Origin: an uncultured Bacteroidota bacterium
GTDB taxonomy: Bacteria; Bacteroidota; Bacteroidia; Flavobacteriales; Flavobacteriaceae
Direction: 5' to 3'
NCBI GenBank assembly: GCA_902597545.1
Contig: CACJYD010000013.1
Location: forward strand, 1 to 47,601
Length of the DNA stretch: 47,601 nt
The notes under the pieces are model-generated. The model did no database searches and was not told the DNA's origin. It was given only the letters and a program-made list of their open reading frames with translations. The position numbers and the translations under genes are program-made. Shown here one piece after another: positions 8,936 through 17,005 of the stretch (position 1 is the first letter of the stretch; each line of letters starts with the position of its first letter).

Positions 8936-9756
8936 AAAATAGAATTAATCTTTTCATTTCTGGATTGAATATTTTAGAAAAAATAATTTTCTTGAATGTA
9001 GCTATCTACCTAGCTCCTTTTCTAATTAATACTATCCTTTTTCTATTTAATATCAAAAATATTGACTTGATAAAGTGGTTTACAATTGATGCAGATTTTA
9101 GTCAATTAATTTTCAAACCTTGGTCAATTATAACTTATGGTTTTTTACATGGAAGTTTTAGTCATATTTTCTGGAATATGATTATACTTTATTATTTTGG
9201 TAAAATTTTAAATAATCTTTTTGGAGATAAATTGTTAAAAAAACTTTATTTAAGTGGTATAGTTGCGGGGGGATTAACATATGTAATAAGTTATAATGTT
9301 TTTCCTGTTTTCAGAGGAGTTGAATCAGTTATGATTGGTGCTTCGGCCGGAGTTATGAGTGTGTTGTTTTATTTAGCTTCGTACAGTCCACAAATGGGTA
9401 TTCGAATATTCTTTTTTGATATAAAAATTATTTACATTGCCTTGTTTTTGTTTTTTTACGATATTATTCAGATTCCATTAAATAATTCTGGAGGTCATAT
9501 TGCGCACATTGGAGGCGCTATTTGGGGATATTACTATTGCATCAGTAATAATAAGGGGGAAGACTTTACTCAGTCTATTTTTAATATATTTAAAACAACC
9601 AAAAAGAAAAACACCAAAGCAAGCCAAAACAACAATAATTTTGATCAAAAAAAGATTGATTCAATTCTTGATAAAATCTCTGATTCAGGCTATGATAGTC
9701 TTACAAAAAAAGAAAAGGAATATTTATTTAAAGTAGGAAAAAATCAAGATAAATAA
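8926..9756 (+). CDS. Rhomboid family intramembrane serine protease (second of two)
   Basis: A second rhomboid, 276 residues, clearly divergent from its neighbour. It has HGSFSHIFWNMIILYYFG (75–92), an active-site GASAG with Ser140, and GGHIAHIGGAIWGY with the likely catalytic H194. A hydrophilic tail of about 65 residues (from about 210), rich in Lys and Asn and ending KKEKEYLFKVGKN, extends past the membrane domain and could be a cytoplasmic regulatory tail. Two adjacent rhomboids after mutL is an arrangement I recall from other flavobacteria; why they are paired is not known. Confidence 0.9.
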   Translation: MELKNRINLFISGLNILEKIIFLNVAIYLAPFLINTILFLFNIKNIDLIKWFTIDADFSQLIFKPWSIITYGFLHGSFSHIFWNMIILYYFGKILNNLFGDKLLKKLYLSGIVAGGLTYVISYNVFPVFRGVESVMIGASAGVMSVLFYLASYSPQMGIRIFFFDIKIIYIALFLFFYDIIQIPLNNSGGHIAHIGGAIWGYYYCISNNKGEDFTQSIFNIFKTTKKKNTKASQNNNNFDQKKIDSILDKISDSGYDSLTKKEKEYLFKVGKNQDK

Positions 9757-9799
9757 TATATAATAATTATTTAAATATTCATAAACAAAATACTGAATA

Positions 9800-10345
9800 T
9801 CAGTTATTTATATTTTGAAAAAAAGTGAATGTTGTATCTCCATAATTTTTAGATTTGTTAAAATTATGAGTTGATTTAAAATCAATTTTGGAAGAATGTT
9901 CAATAATTAATATCCCATTCTTTTTTAGGTATTTATTTTTAAATACTTGATTAATAATTTCAGTGTATTTTTTCTTATCTAAGTTATATGGTGGATCTGA
10001 AAAAATAATATCAAATTTTGATTGTATTTTTTTTAGATATGTAAATACATCAGATCTAATGGTTTCAATATTAAATCCATTTTCAACACTAAATTTTTTG
10101 ATAAAATTTAAAGCTTTTATATTACTTTCCACTGATATAACTCTTTTAGCACCTCTTGAGCAAAATTCATAACTAATATTTCCAGTTCCACTAAAAAGAT
10201 CTAGAACCTCACATTGATCAAGATCAAAATCATTATTTATTATATTGAACAGACTTTCCTTGCAGCGATCAGTTGTAGGTCTTAATTTTAGATTTTTAGG
10301 TGGATTAATTCTTATTCTAGCCTTATTTCCACCAATTATTCTCAT
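9800..10345 (-). CDS. rsmD: 16S rRNA (guanine966-N2)-methyltransferase RsmD
   Basis: A 181-residue protein beginning MRIIGGNKAR, with RPTTDRCKESLFNII (22–36), the SAM-binding LDLFSGTGN (48–56) and the catalytic SDPPYNL with DPPY at 117–120. These are the standard RsmD signatures. The enzyme methylates the exocyclic amine of G966 in 16S rRNA during 30S assembly. Its ATG overlaps the stop of the DUF3822 gene (ATGA), so the two are coupled. The gene converges on the second rhomboid gene with a 43-bp gap. Confidence 0.95.
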   Translation of the reverse strand: MRIIGGNKARIRINPPKNLKLRPTTDRCKESLFNIINNDFDLDQCEVLDLFSGTGNISYEFCSRGAKRVISVESNIKALNFIKKFSVENGFNIETIRSDVFTYLKKIQSKFDIIFSDPPYNLDKKKYTEIINQVFKNKYLKKNGILIIEHSSKIDFKSTHNFNKSKNYGDTTFTFFQNINN

Positions 10346-11121
10346 TTTTTATGTAGAAAATCAACATCATCATTGTGTATTACCTCAAAATTTTGAAAAA
10401 ACTTACCACATATCTCTAATAAATTATCAAAGCTTTTATCAATTATAAAATTGATTTTTGTATCTGTGGAATTTAAATTTTTCTCCTTAAATATGAGTAA
10501 AATATAATATATAATATCTAAACTGCTTTCAATTTCAAACGAGTTAAAAAAATTCAGTTCTTTATTTTTAAAAATGATCAATTTAAGTTTATTTGTGCTG
10601 ACATGAGCAAAAAAAGTTTTAGTTCCTTTTGCATGGAAAATCTTTTTTAATAGAGCTGAATTAAAATGGAAATAATTAATATTTCTAAACTTATCTACTA
10701 ATAAATTATTTACATTAATATAGGGAATATATACATTTTTGATATTTAATTCATTTATTTCATCAGCAGAGATATAATCACTATCATTAACTTTCGTATT
10801 ATATTTTAGATATGTTTTTTTCTCATCTTTATCGTATAATTCTTTAGGAACTAAGGTGTACAAATCATTTTCTTGATATAAATTGACATTATCTACTATT
10901 TTAAAATCGATTGAATTTTCATCAAGAAAGTTGCGAAGTATTGTGTTTAGTGAATTGGTATCAATCTTTTTAGAGAAGCTTTTTCTTTTATGAATAACTA
11001 TCTCATCAGAATTATTATCTTTTGCTGATAATGATATATAATGGTTGCCAACAGAAAGCTCTAAATTTAATTGATTGTATTTATTTTCTTTCAAAATCAA
11101 ATGTTGTAGGCCAATTACCAT
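10342..11121 (-). CDS. DUF3822 family protein
   Basis: A 259-residue protein with alternating beta and alpha character in two halves, resembling the actin-like fold proposed for DUF3822; that fold is family knowledge recalled, not proved here. No signal peptide or membrane segment is visible. The ATG start overlaps the upstream gene by 41 bp; TTG codons at 11100 and 11094, just before KENKYNQLNLELSVG where the conserved part begins, are alternative starts with less overlap. The gene is regularly placed directly before rsmD in flavobacteria, as here, but no function is established. Confidence 0.75.
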   Translation of the reverse strand: MVIGLQHLILKENKYNQLNLELSVGNHYISLSAKDNNSDEIVIHKRKSFSKKIDTNSLNTILRNFLDENSIDFKIVDNVNLYQENDLYTLVPKELYDKDEKKTYLKYNTKVNDSDYISADEINELNIKNVYIPYINVNNLLVDKFRNINYFHFNSALLKKIFHAKGTKTFFAHVSTNKLKLIIFKNKELNFFNSFEIESSLDIIYYILLIFKEKNLNSTDTKINFIIDKSFDNLLEICGKFFQNFEVIHNDDVDFLHKK

Positions 11122-11770
11122 TTGTACTTACATCAGATAACGATCCCAAAACAATATCAGGACCATTTACACCGTCAACAGAAACAGTTTGTTTTTCCTG
11201 AGTGATTAAATCCTTATTTTGATCAAATAATATTAAATCTTTTGAAACCCTGACTTCAAAAACTGGAACATTATATCCGTTTTTATCAATTATATCAGCT
11301 TTCAATTTGAATTTTTCATCAATACCATCAATTGGAATTGAGGCCATAGATTTGTACGAATCAGTGTTCGAGAAAAGGGAGTCTTTAACAGAAACATAGC
11401 CAAGGGTATCTACAACAATAACTTCTCTTAACATATCAATTCTGTAAACTCTGTCATATTGCATGTAGCTTGAGTCTCTCTTTTGTACAATTGTAAATTG
11501 TGCAGAATCAACAAATTTCACCAGTTCTTCAAAATCATTTGAGTATATTCCATTAACGCTTTTGAAAGCTACTTGTGCATTTCTTATATCTTTTAGCCTG
11601 TCAATAACTTTTAAATATCTTTCATTTTTAACCATATTAAACTCAATAGGGGCGTTAATAGAGTTATATATTGCAAATACTAACACTGCAGAAAAAAGGA
11701 AAAGAACATATGTAATTTGTTTTCTGTATTTCTCAATAAATTCGGATAATTGTTGTAGGATTTTTTTCAT
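11081..11770 (-). CDS. Single-pass membrane-anchored protein of unknown function
   Basis: A 229-residue protein from the ATG at 11770. A TTG four codons upstream is in frame, but it overlaps a TAnnTTTG promoter box. A basic N-terminus is followed by one membrane helix at about 20–38, then a helical segment NERYLKVIDRLKDIRNAQVAF (about 48–68) and a beta-rich C-terminal part that probably lies in the periplasm. The short helix after a single N-terminal membrane segment recalls pilin-like or secretion pseudopilin proteins, but there is no prepilin peptidase site. I recall similar proteins next to DUF3822 in flavobacteria. First gene of the unit with DUF3822 and rsmD. Confidence 0.7.
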   Translation of the reverse strand: MKKILQQLSEFIEKYRKQITYVLFLFSAVLVFAIYNSINAPIEFNMVKNERYLKVIDRLKDIRNAQVAFKSVNGIYSNDFEELVKFVDSAQFTIVQKRDSSYMQYDRVYRIDMLREVIVVDTLGYVSVKDSLFSNTDSYKSMASIPIDGIDEKFKLKADIIDKNGYNVPVFEVRVSKDLILFDQNKDLITQEKQTVSVDGVNGPDIVLGSLSDVSTNGNWPTTFDFERK

Positions 11771-11779
11771 AGACTCAAA

Positions 11780-11787
11780 CAAAACTA
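11780..11787 (-). promoter_or_regulatory. Bacteroidota -7 box (TAGTTTTG) before the anchored-protein/DUF3822/rsmD unit
   Basis: The minus strand reads TAGTTTTG, an exact TAnnTTTG match, nine bases upstream of the ATG at 11770. It excludes the overlapping TTG at 11782 as the start. No clear -33 element is seen. Confidence 0.45.
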
Positions 11788-11866
11788 CAATTTTTTTTAA
11801 TTTATGAAAATAATTTATTTGAATCGTTTTTTATATGTTTTTATTATCTTTCCTCAAATTTAAATT

Positions 11867-12598
11867 GTGACGGTTTCTGCTTTAATTCCTGCAAGACTAA
11901 ATTCAACTCGACTTGAAAAAAAACTTATTAAAAATCTTGAGGGAATTCCCTTAATTGTTAGGACATACCAAAACATAATTTCAACCAAACTATTTGATGA
12001 AGTTGTTGTAATTACAGATTCAGATGAGATTGTAAATATTTTGAAAAAATTTAATATAAAATTTCTAAAAAGCAAAAAGAATCATAACACAGGAACTGAT
12101 AGAATAGCGGAATTTTCAAAGGATTTTAAAAGTGATATTATTGTTAATGTACAAGGTGATGAACCTTTTGTTTGTAAGGATGATTTAAAAAAAATGATTA
12201 ATACATTCAAAAATGATATTGAAAATAGTATTAATGTAGTATCATTAATGATTAAGCTGGATACAAAAGATGAAATTAAAAATCCAAACAACGTAAAAGT
12301 AGTAGTTGATAAAAATAATAAGTCTTTATTTTTTTCCAGAAGTGCTATACCATTTAATCGCAGCTCCAATGATATAAATTATTTTAAGCATATAGGTATT
12401 TACGCATTTAGAAATTCATTTTTAAATATTTTCAAAAAATTTAAGCAAACTAAATTGGAACTTGCTGAAATGATTGAAGCTCTAAGAATTATAGAATATG
12501 GGTATGATATCCATATGATTGAGATAGATCATGAACATATTTCAATCGATACGATTGATGATTTTAAAAAAGCTAAATCCATGATTATTAAAAAATGA
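11867..12598 (+). CDS. kdsB: 3-deoxy-manno-octulosonate cytidylyltransferase (CMP-Kdo synthetase)
   Basis: A 243-residue nucleotidyltransferase. SALIPARLNSTRLEKKLI (4–21) is the CTP-binding N-terminal signature, VNVQGDEPFV (93–102) the metal-binding loop, and HIGIYAFR (near 175) the Kdo-binding region. The enzyme activates Kdo with CTP for lipopolysaccharide inner-core synthesis in the cytoplasm. The start is GTG; a stop two codons upstream leaves no in-frame ATG. The downstream acyltransferase overlaps by four bases (ATGA), so the pair forms an envelope-lipid unit. Confidence 0.93.
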   Translation: MTVSALIPARLNSTRLEKKLIKNLEGIPLIVRTYQNIISTKLFDEVVVITDSDEIVNILKKFNIKFLKSKKNHNTGTDRIAEFSKDFKSDIIVNVQGDEPFVCKDDLKKMINTFKNDIENSINVVSLMIKLDTKDEIKNPNNVKVVVDKNNKSLFFSRSAIPFNRSSNDINYFKHIGIYAFRNSFLNIFKKFKQTKLELAEMIEALRIIEYGYDIHMIEIDHEHISIDTIDDFKKAKSMIIKK

Positions 12599-13122
12599 TA
12601 AAATTTATCTTTTTCAAAATTTTAAAGTGGAAAATTATTGGTTTCAAAAAACTAAATAATAAGTGTGTTTTAATTGCTGGTCCTCATACGCATTGGGTTG
12701 ATTTTTTTTTAGGCTTAGCAATTAGAAATGTCATTAATGAGGATATCAAGTTCATTGGGAAAAAAGAGCTATTTTTTTTTCCACTTAATCTTTTAATGAA
12801 ATTCTTAGGAGGTATACCTGTTAATAGGAATAGTAATTCAAATACAGTTGATCAAATCTCTAATTATTTTATAAAAAGAAAACAACTCAAATTAGCAATT
12901 TCGCCAGAGGGAACCAGAAAAAAAGTATCAAAATGGAAAACAGGTTTTTATTATATTGCCAAACGTGCTAATGTTCCGGTAGTGGCAATTTCTTTGAATT
13001 TTTACGAAAGAACAGTTACATTTTCAAAACCATATTTTTTAACAAATAATAAAGAAAAGGATTTTAAGATTTTGAGAAAATATTTTAAAGGTTCAGTTGG
13101 AAAAATAAAGGAATTATCATGA
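12595..13122 (+). CDS. Lysophospholipid acyltransferase family protein (PlsC-like)
   Basis: A short acyltransferase of 175 residues. The catalytic H-x4-D is HTHWVD with H31 and D36, and the glycerophosphate-binding PEGTR is at 104–108 (SPEGTRKKVSKWKTGFYYIA). It probably transfers an acyl chain to a lysophospholipid or a related lipid acceptor at the inner membrane. It is shorter than typical PlsC and lacks an obvious N-terminal membrane helix. The gene is coupled to kdsB. Its TGA stop overlaps the yebC stop within a palindromic TCATGA. Confidence 0.85.
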   Translation: MIKFIFFKILKWKIIGFKKLNNKCVLIAGPHTHWVDFFLGLAIRNVINEDIKFIGKKELFFFPLNLLMKFLGGIPVNRNSNSNTVDQISNYFIKRKQLKLAISPEGTRKKVSKWKTGFYYIAKRANVPVVAISLNFYERTVTFSKPYFLTNNKEKDFKILRKYFKGSVGKIKELS

Positions 13123-13833
13123 ATTCCCTACATCATGAAAAACATTTTGGACATCATCATCATTTTCGCACATTTCTAAAAACTTTTCAAGATCATTTTT
13201 CTGTTCTTCATTTATTTGCTTAAAATTCAAGGGGATTCTTTCAAAGTCAGAACTTATGATTTCAATTTTCCTCCTTTCCAGCTCCTGTTGCATATCTCCA
13301 AATGAGTCAGTATTACAATATAAAATAAGTTGATTGTTTTCATCATCATGAACTATTTCTTCAAGACCATGATCAATTAAATCTAATTCTAAATTTTCCC
13401 TATTTACGTTGTTGCAAATTTTAAAAACAGAATATTTCGTGAATAAAAATTCAACAGATCCATTTGTTCCAAGACTGCCATTACATTTATTGAAATAACT
13501 TCTTATATTTCCAACTGTTCTATTATTATTATCGCTTGTACAGTCAATTATTACAGCTATTCCATGCGGTCCATAACCTTCAAGAGTAATTTCTTTAAAA
13601 TTATCATTATTTTTTTCGGAAGCATTCTTTATAGCTCTTAAAATGTTTTCCTTGGGCATATTGGCAGACTTAGCATTTTGAATGATTGCCCTAAGTCTCG
13701 AGTTTGATTCAGGATTTGACCCTCCCTCTTTAACGGCTACAACAATGTCTTTACCAATTCTGGTAAATGTTTTTGCCATTGTTGACCATCTTTTAAGTTT
13801 TCGAGCCTTTCTAAATTCAAATGCTCTACCCAT
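13117..13833 (-). CDS. YebC/PmpR family protein
   Basis: A 238-residue protein with the diagnostic start MGRAFEFRKARKLKRWSTMAK, then FTRIGKDI, EGGSNPESNSRLRAII and MPKENILRAI. The GYGPHGIAVIIDC segment near 104–116 and the FLFTKYSVF region are typical of the family. Members have been described as DNA-binding regulators and, more recently, as ribosome-associated factors that relieve stalling. It is the second gene after gcvT, overlapping it by 8 bp. The length matches the family. Confidence 0.93.
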   Translation of the reverse strand: MGRAFEFRKARKLKRWSTMAKTFTRIGKDIVVAVKEGGSNPESNSRLRAIIQNAKSANMPKENILRAIKNASEKNNDNFKEITLEGYGPHGIAVIIDCTSDNNNRTVGNIRSYFNKCNGSLGTNGSVEFLFTKYSVFKICNNVNRENLELDLIDHGLEEIVHDDENNQLILYCNTDSFGDMQQELERRKIEIISSDFERIPLNFKQINEEQKNDLEKFLEMCENDDDVQNVFHDVGNS

Positions 13834-14899
13834 TGAAAATTGGAAGTTTAATTATTTCTGCTTTGACTGACTTATTTCTTATTAATATGAAAATATTTTC
13901 TCCAATCTTATATTCATTATTAATGTATCCAATTCCAATTCCAGTTCTGTTGGTAGGAGAGAAGGTGCCAGATGTTACTTTGCCAATATTATTTCCTTCA
14001 TCATCAATTATTTCATAGCCACTTCTTGGTATTCCTTTATCAATCATCTTAAAGTTTATCATTTTTTTAGATGAATTTTTGATTGAATTAAGAATTTTTT
14101 CCTTTCCAATGAAATCTTTATCAAGGTTTGTTATCCACATTAAATTAGCTTCAAATGGAGTCGTTGTATCATCAATATCATTTCCATACAAACAATACCC
14201 CATTTCCATTCTTAGTGTGTCTCTCGCACCAAGTCCAATTGGATTTACATTAAATTCACATCCTATATCTAATAATTTTTTCCATAATATTGGAATTAAT
14301 TCATTTTCAGCATATAATTCAAATCCTAAAGACCCAGTATATCCAGTGTTAGAAATAATTAGATCCATATTATCAAAAATTATATTTTTAAATGAGAATT
14401 TTTTTATACCAATTCTTTCATTAAATATCTTTGAAATAAGATCTAATGATTTTGGACCTTGAACAGAAATTAAACCAGTATCATCAGAAATATTTTTTAA
14501 AATACAATTATAATTTTTGTGATTTTCTTTTATCCAATCCCAATCCTTATTAATGTTTGCAGCATTTACAACAAGCATATATTTATTATCATTTAACCTG
14601 TACACAATTAAATCGTCCACAATCCCCCCATTATGGTTTGTAAAACAATTATATTGAGCATTACCTACATTTATTTTTCCAATATCATTGCTACAAATAT
14701 TTTCTAGAAAAATTAAAGATTCTTTTCCCTCAACTATAAACTCTCCCATGTGAGAAACGTCAAAAATACCAACATCATTTCTTACACAATTATGTTCAAT
14801 AGAAATCCCTTTGTATTGAATTGGCATAATATAACCTCCAAAGTCAACCATTTTAGCATTGAGGTTAATGTGTTCGTTATACAGAGGTGTTTTTTTCAT
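13826..14899 (-). CDS. gcvT: Glycine cleavage system aminomethyltransferase (T protein)
   Basis: A 357-residue GcvT. KKTPLYNEHINLNAKMVDFGGY at the start, GIFDVSHMGEF (43–53), a folate-binding GYTGSLGFELY (near 181–191) and a C-terminal GxVTSGTFSP-type segment (KVTSGTFSPTNRTGIGIGY) are standard. It moves the aminomethyl group of glycine from the lipoylated H protein to tetrahydrofolate, releasing ammonia. The genes for the H and P proteins are not in this window. It is followed by yebC, whose ATG lies inside the last codons of gcvT. Confidence 0.95.
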   Translation of the reverse strand: MKKTPLYNEHINLNAKMVDFGGYIMPIQYKGISIEHNCVRNDVGIFDVSHMGEFIVEGKESLIFLENICSNDIGKINVGNAQYNCFTNHNGGIVDDLIVYRLNDNKYMLVVNAANINKDWDWIKENHKNYNCILKNISDDTGLISVQGPKSLDLISKIFNERIGIKKFSFKNIIFDNMDLIISNTGYTGSLGFELYAENELIPILWKKLLDIGCEFNVNPIGLGARDTLRMEMGYCLYGNDIDDTTTPFEANLMWITNLDKDFIGKEKILNSIKNSSKKMINFKMIDKGIPRSGYEIIDDEGNNIGKVTSGTFSPTNRTGIGIGYINNEYKIGENIFILIRNKSVKAEIIKLPIFNG

Positions 14900-14942
14900 T
14901 AAATTATATACAAATTAATGTCAAATTTTATTACTTTACAAT

Positions 14943-15389
14943 ATGTATTGTATTAAGTATTTTTTCTCAACCATATTTCTTCTTTTTATTCAAATATCAT
15001 TTTCTCAAATTTCTATTGACCAGGAGTTAAAAGGTAAGGTTGCTGGATTAACTGTTTTTTCCCAATCAGGAACACCTGGAACACCAAGTTACATTAGGAT
15101 TCGAGGAAACGGATCACTTATAGGAAATAATGCCCCACTGTTTATATTGGATGGTGTTCCTTATGAAAATTTTAATATTGGTGAAAATTCAAGATTTCCT
15201 GGTTTAAATATGTTGTCATTAATCAATACACTTGATGTGCATTCTGTGGCAGTATTAAAAAATGCTAAAGATGTTGCACCGTATGGTGTGAGAGGATCAA
15301 ATGGAGTTATTGTAATTACCACTAAAAAAGGATTAAAACCCGGTCCAACTCTAAAAGATCTTTTACTTAAAATGGATATAATAGACTGA
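14943..15389 (+). CDS. Stand-alone secreted SusC-type TonB-receptor plug domain protein
   Basis: A protein of only 148 residues: a signal peptide ending near FSQ (about 22), then a complete SusC/RagA-like plug. Visible blocks are LKGKVAGLTV, RIRGNGSLIG, PLFILDGVPYE, SVAVLKNAKDVAPYGVRG and SNGVIVITTKKG. It stops about 19 residues after the plug, with no beta-barrel; the next gene begins 6 bp later in another frame. It also lacks the N-terminal carboxypeptidase-like domain common in SusC proteins. It could be a free periplasmic adaptor that contacts TonB or another outer-membrane partner, or a remnant of a receptor. The intact signal peptide and clean coupling to the peptidase gene favour a functional protein. 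Confidence 0.8.
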   Translation: MYCIKYFFSTIFLLFIQISFSQISIDQELKGKVAGLTVFSQSGTPGTPSYIRIRGNGSLIGNNAPLFILDGVPYENFNIGENSRFPGLNMLSLINTLDVHSVAVLKNAKDVAPYGVRGSNGVIVITTKKGLKPGPTLKDLLLKMDIID

Positions 15390-15394
15390 AATTA

Positions 15395-16999
15395 ATGAAA
15401 AAATATATTATTATAATCCTTATTATACCTCAAATTATTTTTTCACAAAATTTTACTAGACAAGATACTCTCAGAGGTTCTATAACACCTGAAAGAGTAT
15501 GGTGGGATCTAACTTATTATCATTTAGATATTTCTGTTGATCCTGAAAATAAATTTATTAAAGGAAGTAATACCATTCAATACAAGGTTTTAGACTCAAA
15601 AGATGAAATGCAAATTGATTTACAAAAGCCTTTAAAAATAACGAAGATTTTACAAAAAAATAAAGAGTTGTCTTTTAGGATGGATGGATATTCGCATTTT
15701 ATTAAACTTAACAAGAAACAAAAGAAAGGAGATATTAATTCAATAAAAGTTTTTTATGAAGGAAACCCTAAAGTTGCAGTACGACCACCCTGGGATGGAG
15801 GCTTAACATGGACTAGAGACTCAAATGGAAAACATTTTGTTGCAAATAGTAATCAGGGAATTGGTGCGAGCATTTGGTGGCCCAATAAAGATCATATGTA
15901 TGATGAGGTTGATAGTATGCTAATAAGTGTTAACGTTCCTAAGGATTTAGTTAATGTATCAAATGGTAGGTTAAGGTCAGTGGATGATTTAGGAGAAACA
16001 AAAACTTATCATTGGTTTGTCTCAAATCCAATTAACAATTATGGTGTTAATATAAATATTGGTGACTATGTTAAATTTTCAGAAATATATGATGGGGAAA
16101 AAGGTGATTTAGATATGATTTATTATGTCCTTAGGGATAATATTTTATTGGCTAAATCTCAATTTAAAGATGCAATTAAAATGATGCAAGCTTTTGAGTA
16201 TTGGTTTGGACCATACCCTTTTTATGAAGATAGTTTTAAAATAGTAGAAGTTCCATATTTAGGCATGGAACATCAAAGCTCAATTACCTACGGGAATAAG
16301 TATATGAAAGGTTATCTTGGAAGAGATCTCTCAAGGACAGGATGGGGGCTAAAATTTGATTACATTATTATACATGAAGCAGGACATGAATGGTTTGCTA
16401 ATAACATCACTTATAAAGATATAGCTGATATGTGGATTCATGAATCATTTACAACATATTCAGAAAATCTATATTTAGATTATCACTATGGAAAAGAAGC
16501 TGCTTCAGAATATGTTATTGGAACTAGGTCCGGGATAGCTAATAGATCGCCAATTATTGGGAAGTATGGCGTTAACTTTAGAGGGAGTGATTTATATTCT
16601 AAAGGAGCTAATATTTTACATACTTTAAGGCAAATAGCTCGTGATGATGAAAAGTGGAGAAATATATTGAGAGGATTGAATGAAGAGTTTTATCATCAAA
16701 CAGTTACAACATCTCAAATAGAAAATTACATTTCTGAAAAAATGGAATATGATCTATCATTATTCTTTGATCAATATCTAAGAGATTTTAGAATACCAAC
16801 ATTGCAGTATTTTTATGCTGATGGTAATTTAAATTTTAAATGGATAAATGTAGTTGACAACTTTAAAATGCCAATAGAGTTATTTATTGACGGTGAGCCA
16901 GTCTTTGTTGAAATAGGTACAGATTATATTAAGATACCTGCAACTTCTGGAAATTTTAATATCAATCAAAATTATTACGTGTTCTCAAGAAAAATTTAG
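15395..16999 (+). CDS. Secreted M1 family zinc metallopeptidase (aminopeptidase)
   Basis: A 534-residue protein with a signal peptide (cleavage near FSQ, residue 17). The zinc site is HEAGHEW with H327, E328 and H331, and E350 lies 19 positions after H331, the HExxH-x18-E spacing of M1. The exopeptidase loop is YLGMEHQSS, a GMEH variant of the usual GxMEN. It is shorter than classical M1 enzymes and ends soon after the helical domain, as in secreted flavobacterial forms. It probably removes N-terminal residues from peptides in the periplasm or at the surface. The gene lies 6 bp after the plug-domain gene and only 6 bp from the clpC stop on the other strand. Confidence 0.92.
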   Translation: MKKYIIIILIIPQIIFSQNFTRQDTLRGSITPERVWWDLTYYHLDISVDPENKFIKGSNTIQYKVLDSKDEMQIDLQKPLKITKILQKNKELSFRMDGYSHFIKLNKKQKKGDINSIKVFYEGNPKVAVRPPWDGGLTWTRDSNGKHFVANSNQGIGASIWWPNKDHMYDEVDSMLISVNVPKDLVNVSNGRLRSVDDLGETKTYHWFVSNPINNYGVNINIGDYVKFSEIYDGEKGDLDMIYYVLRDNILLAKSQFKDAIKMMQAFEYWFGPYPFYEDSFKIVEVPYLGMEHQSSITYGNKYMKGYLGRDLSRTGWGLKFDYIIIHEAGHEWFANNITYKDIADMWIHESFTTYSENLYLDYHYGKEAASEYVIGTRSGIANRSPIIGKYGVNFRGSDLYSKGANILHTLRQIARDDEKWRNILRGLNEEFYHQTVTTSQIENYISEKMEYDLSLFFDQYLRDFRIPTLQYFYADGNLNFKWINVVDNFKMPIELFIDGEPVFVEIGTDYIKIPATSGNFNINQNYYVFSRKI

Positions 17000-17005
17000 A
17001 AAATA

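Noticed and set aside
9775-9800. Inverted repeat ATATTCA/TGAATAT as a bidirectional terminator
   Set aside because: The stem is only 7 bp, AT-rich, with a 12-base loop and no clear T-run; chance is likely in this composition.
11771-11782. Upstream TTG start for the anchored protein
   Set aside because: It overlaps the TAGTTTTG promoter box; the ATG at 11770 gives a normal basic N-terminus before the membrane helix.
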